Made by a program: the position numbers and the translations under genes
In this document: positions 53,453 to 54,109 of the stretch, one piece after another
Numbering within the stretch: the stretch's first letter is position 1
Layout: each line of letters begins with the position of its first letter
Assembly: GCA_022795805.1 (NCBI GenBank)
Contig: JAAWHK010000005.1
Span: 1-54,109, forward strand
Length of the DNA: 54,109 nucleotides
Direction of reading: 5' to 3'
Source: Hungatella sp.
Lineage (GTDB): Bacteria; Bacillota; Clostridia; Lachnospirales; Lachnospiraceae
Notes under the pieces: model-generated
What the model was told of the DNA's origin: nothing
Database searches by the model: none
Seen by the model: only the letters and a program-made list of their open reading frames with translations

Positions 53453-53490
53453 GTTACGTTAATCGTAACAAAACAGTCAGAAAATGTCAA
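53453..53490 (-). promoter_or_regulatory. Promoter with overlapping inverted-repeat operator of the esterase gene
   Basis: On the minus strand TTGACA (53490-53485) is followed after 17 bp by TACGAT (53467-53462). The inverted repeat GTTACG-N5-CGTAAC (53453-53469) covers the -10, so a bound repressor would block transcription. The regulator is not in the window. Confidence 0.65.
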
Positions 53491-53565
53491 CCGCAGACGG
53501 GGATTTGTTTTAAGACTGTTTTAAGACACAGCCGCCGGGGCGAACCTGGCGGCCGTGCAGTTTCA

Positions 53566-54109
53566 TCATGACTGGACCGGATTGCCGGCCGGCTTGTCGA
53601 AGGCCGGATTGAATGCGTAGAAGTTGCGGCTGTCCAGATGTTCCTGGACATCCCGCAAAGCCTCGCCGAACCTCTGGAAGTGGACGATCTCCCGCTTGCG
53701 CAGGAAACGGATGGGATCGCAGACTTCCGGATCCTTCACGACGCGGAGTATGTTGTCGTAAGTGGAGCGGGCTTTCTGCTCCGCGGCCAGATCCTCGAAA
53801 AGGTCGGTTATGGGATCGCCCTTTGACTGGAACTCGCAGGCATTAAAGGGAACGCCGCCTGCGGCCTGGGGCCAGATGCCGGTGGTGTGGTCGATATAGT
53901 AGGGACCGAAGCCGGAGGCTTCGATTTGCTCAGGCGTAAGGTTTCTGGTCAGCTGGTGGACGATGGAGGCGACGATTTCCAAGTGGGCCAGTTCTTCGGT
54001 ACCTATATCGGTAAGCACCGCTTTCCCCACATCATAGGGCATGGCGTATCTCTGGGAGAGATACCGCATAGCCGCTCCCATCTCCCCGTCAGGCCCGCCG
54101 TACTGGCTC
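53566..54109 (-). CDS. cotJC: Second spore coat protein CotJC, cut by the window end
   Basis: This is the C-terminal 180 residues or so of a second CotJC, with GTEELAHLEI, EQKARSTYDNIL and KREIVHFQRFGEA, the same dimanganese ligand motifs as the gene at 49-660. The reading frame continues upstream past the window end (QYGGPDGEMGAAM), so the true start is outside. About half or more of the residues are identical to the first copy by eye. It is probably the last gene of a second cotJ-type operon, to be checked in the adjoining sequence. Confidence 0.93.
   Translation of the reverse strand, partial: SQYGGPDGEMGAAMRYLSQRYAMPYDVGKAVLTDIGTEELAHLEIVASIVHQLTRNLTPEQIEASGFGPYYIDHTTGIWPQAAGGVPFNACEFQSKGDPITDLFEDLAAEQKARSTYDNILRVVKDPEVCDPIRFLRKREIVHFQRFGEALRDVQEHLDSRNFYAFNPAFDKPAGNPVQS

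Overview
The window looks like a chromosomal segment of an endospore-forming, anaerobic Firmicute of the Lachnospiraceae (Enterocloster/Lachnoclostridium type). The reasons are spore genes (cotJABC and a second cotJC, a GerA-type germination protein, spoIID plus a SpoIIQ-like gene), a CIRCE-controlled groESL, a T-box in front of ileS, Shine-Dalgarno sequences close to AGGAGG before most genes, and a fairly high G+C content with many GGC/CTG codons. This is inference from gene content; no 16S rRNA gene is present. Housekeeping and accessory genes alternate, and I see no transposase, integrase, phage gene or CRISPR array.

Layout. 1-1179 (minus): cotJABC spore-coat operon. 1427-9462 (plus): a sugar-catabolic region with a FrlB/FraB-like deglycase, an ABC sugar transporter without its ATPase, a FrlD-like kinase, a second FrlB-like deglycase, a PHP-family phosphatase and a GntR/UTRA repressor. 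The best reading is uptake and breakdown of Amadori products (fructosamines). 9463-12192: CPBP protease, family 2 glycosyltransferase, YitT membrane protein. 12359-17316: a c-di-GMP/phosphorelay operon (REC-HD-GYP-PAS-GGDEF protein, HPt protein, hybrid histidine kinase). 17479-17747 (minus): tRNA-Val and tRNA-Met with their own promoter and terminator. 17883-22009: lipid kinase, then ispF-cysS-mrnC-rlmB.

22076-27036: a transglutaminase-like lipoprotein followed by a compact type IV pilus/type II secretion-like operon (PilC/GspF protein, four small single-membrane-segment proteins, PilT-type ATPase) with no PilB, prepilin peptidase or recognisable major pilin. 27174-28169 (minus): DUF4397 protein with 27-residue repeats. 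28360-31674: tRNA-Thr, glnS, MocR-type regulator. 31791-32210 (minus): LEA-like membrane-anchored protein. 32342-36594: CIRCE-groES-groEL, a small membrane protein, guaB. 36769-39998: TIM-barrel sugar isomerase-like protein, malic enzyme, ferredoxin-like aldo/keto reductase. 40087-43239 (minus): orphan GerA germination protein and nicotinate phosphoribosyltransferase.

43388-51890: T-box(Ile)-ileS, glycogen phosphorylase, spoIID, a SpoIIQ-like LytM protein, CBS-domain protein. 52021-53424 (minus): secreted esterase with an inverted repeat over its promoter. 53566-54109 (minus): a second cotJC, cut by the window end.

The points most worth a second look are the two-deglycase Amadori operon with a three-half-site operator, the reduced pilus-like operon, a SpoIID with Gln where the catalytic Glu is expected, an IspF with a cysteine-rich tail, and the repeat-bearing DUF4397 protein that lacks a signal peptide.
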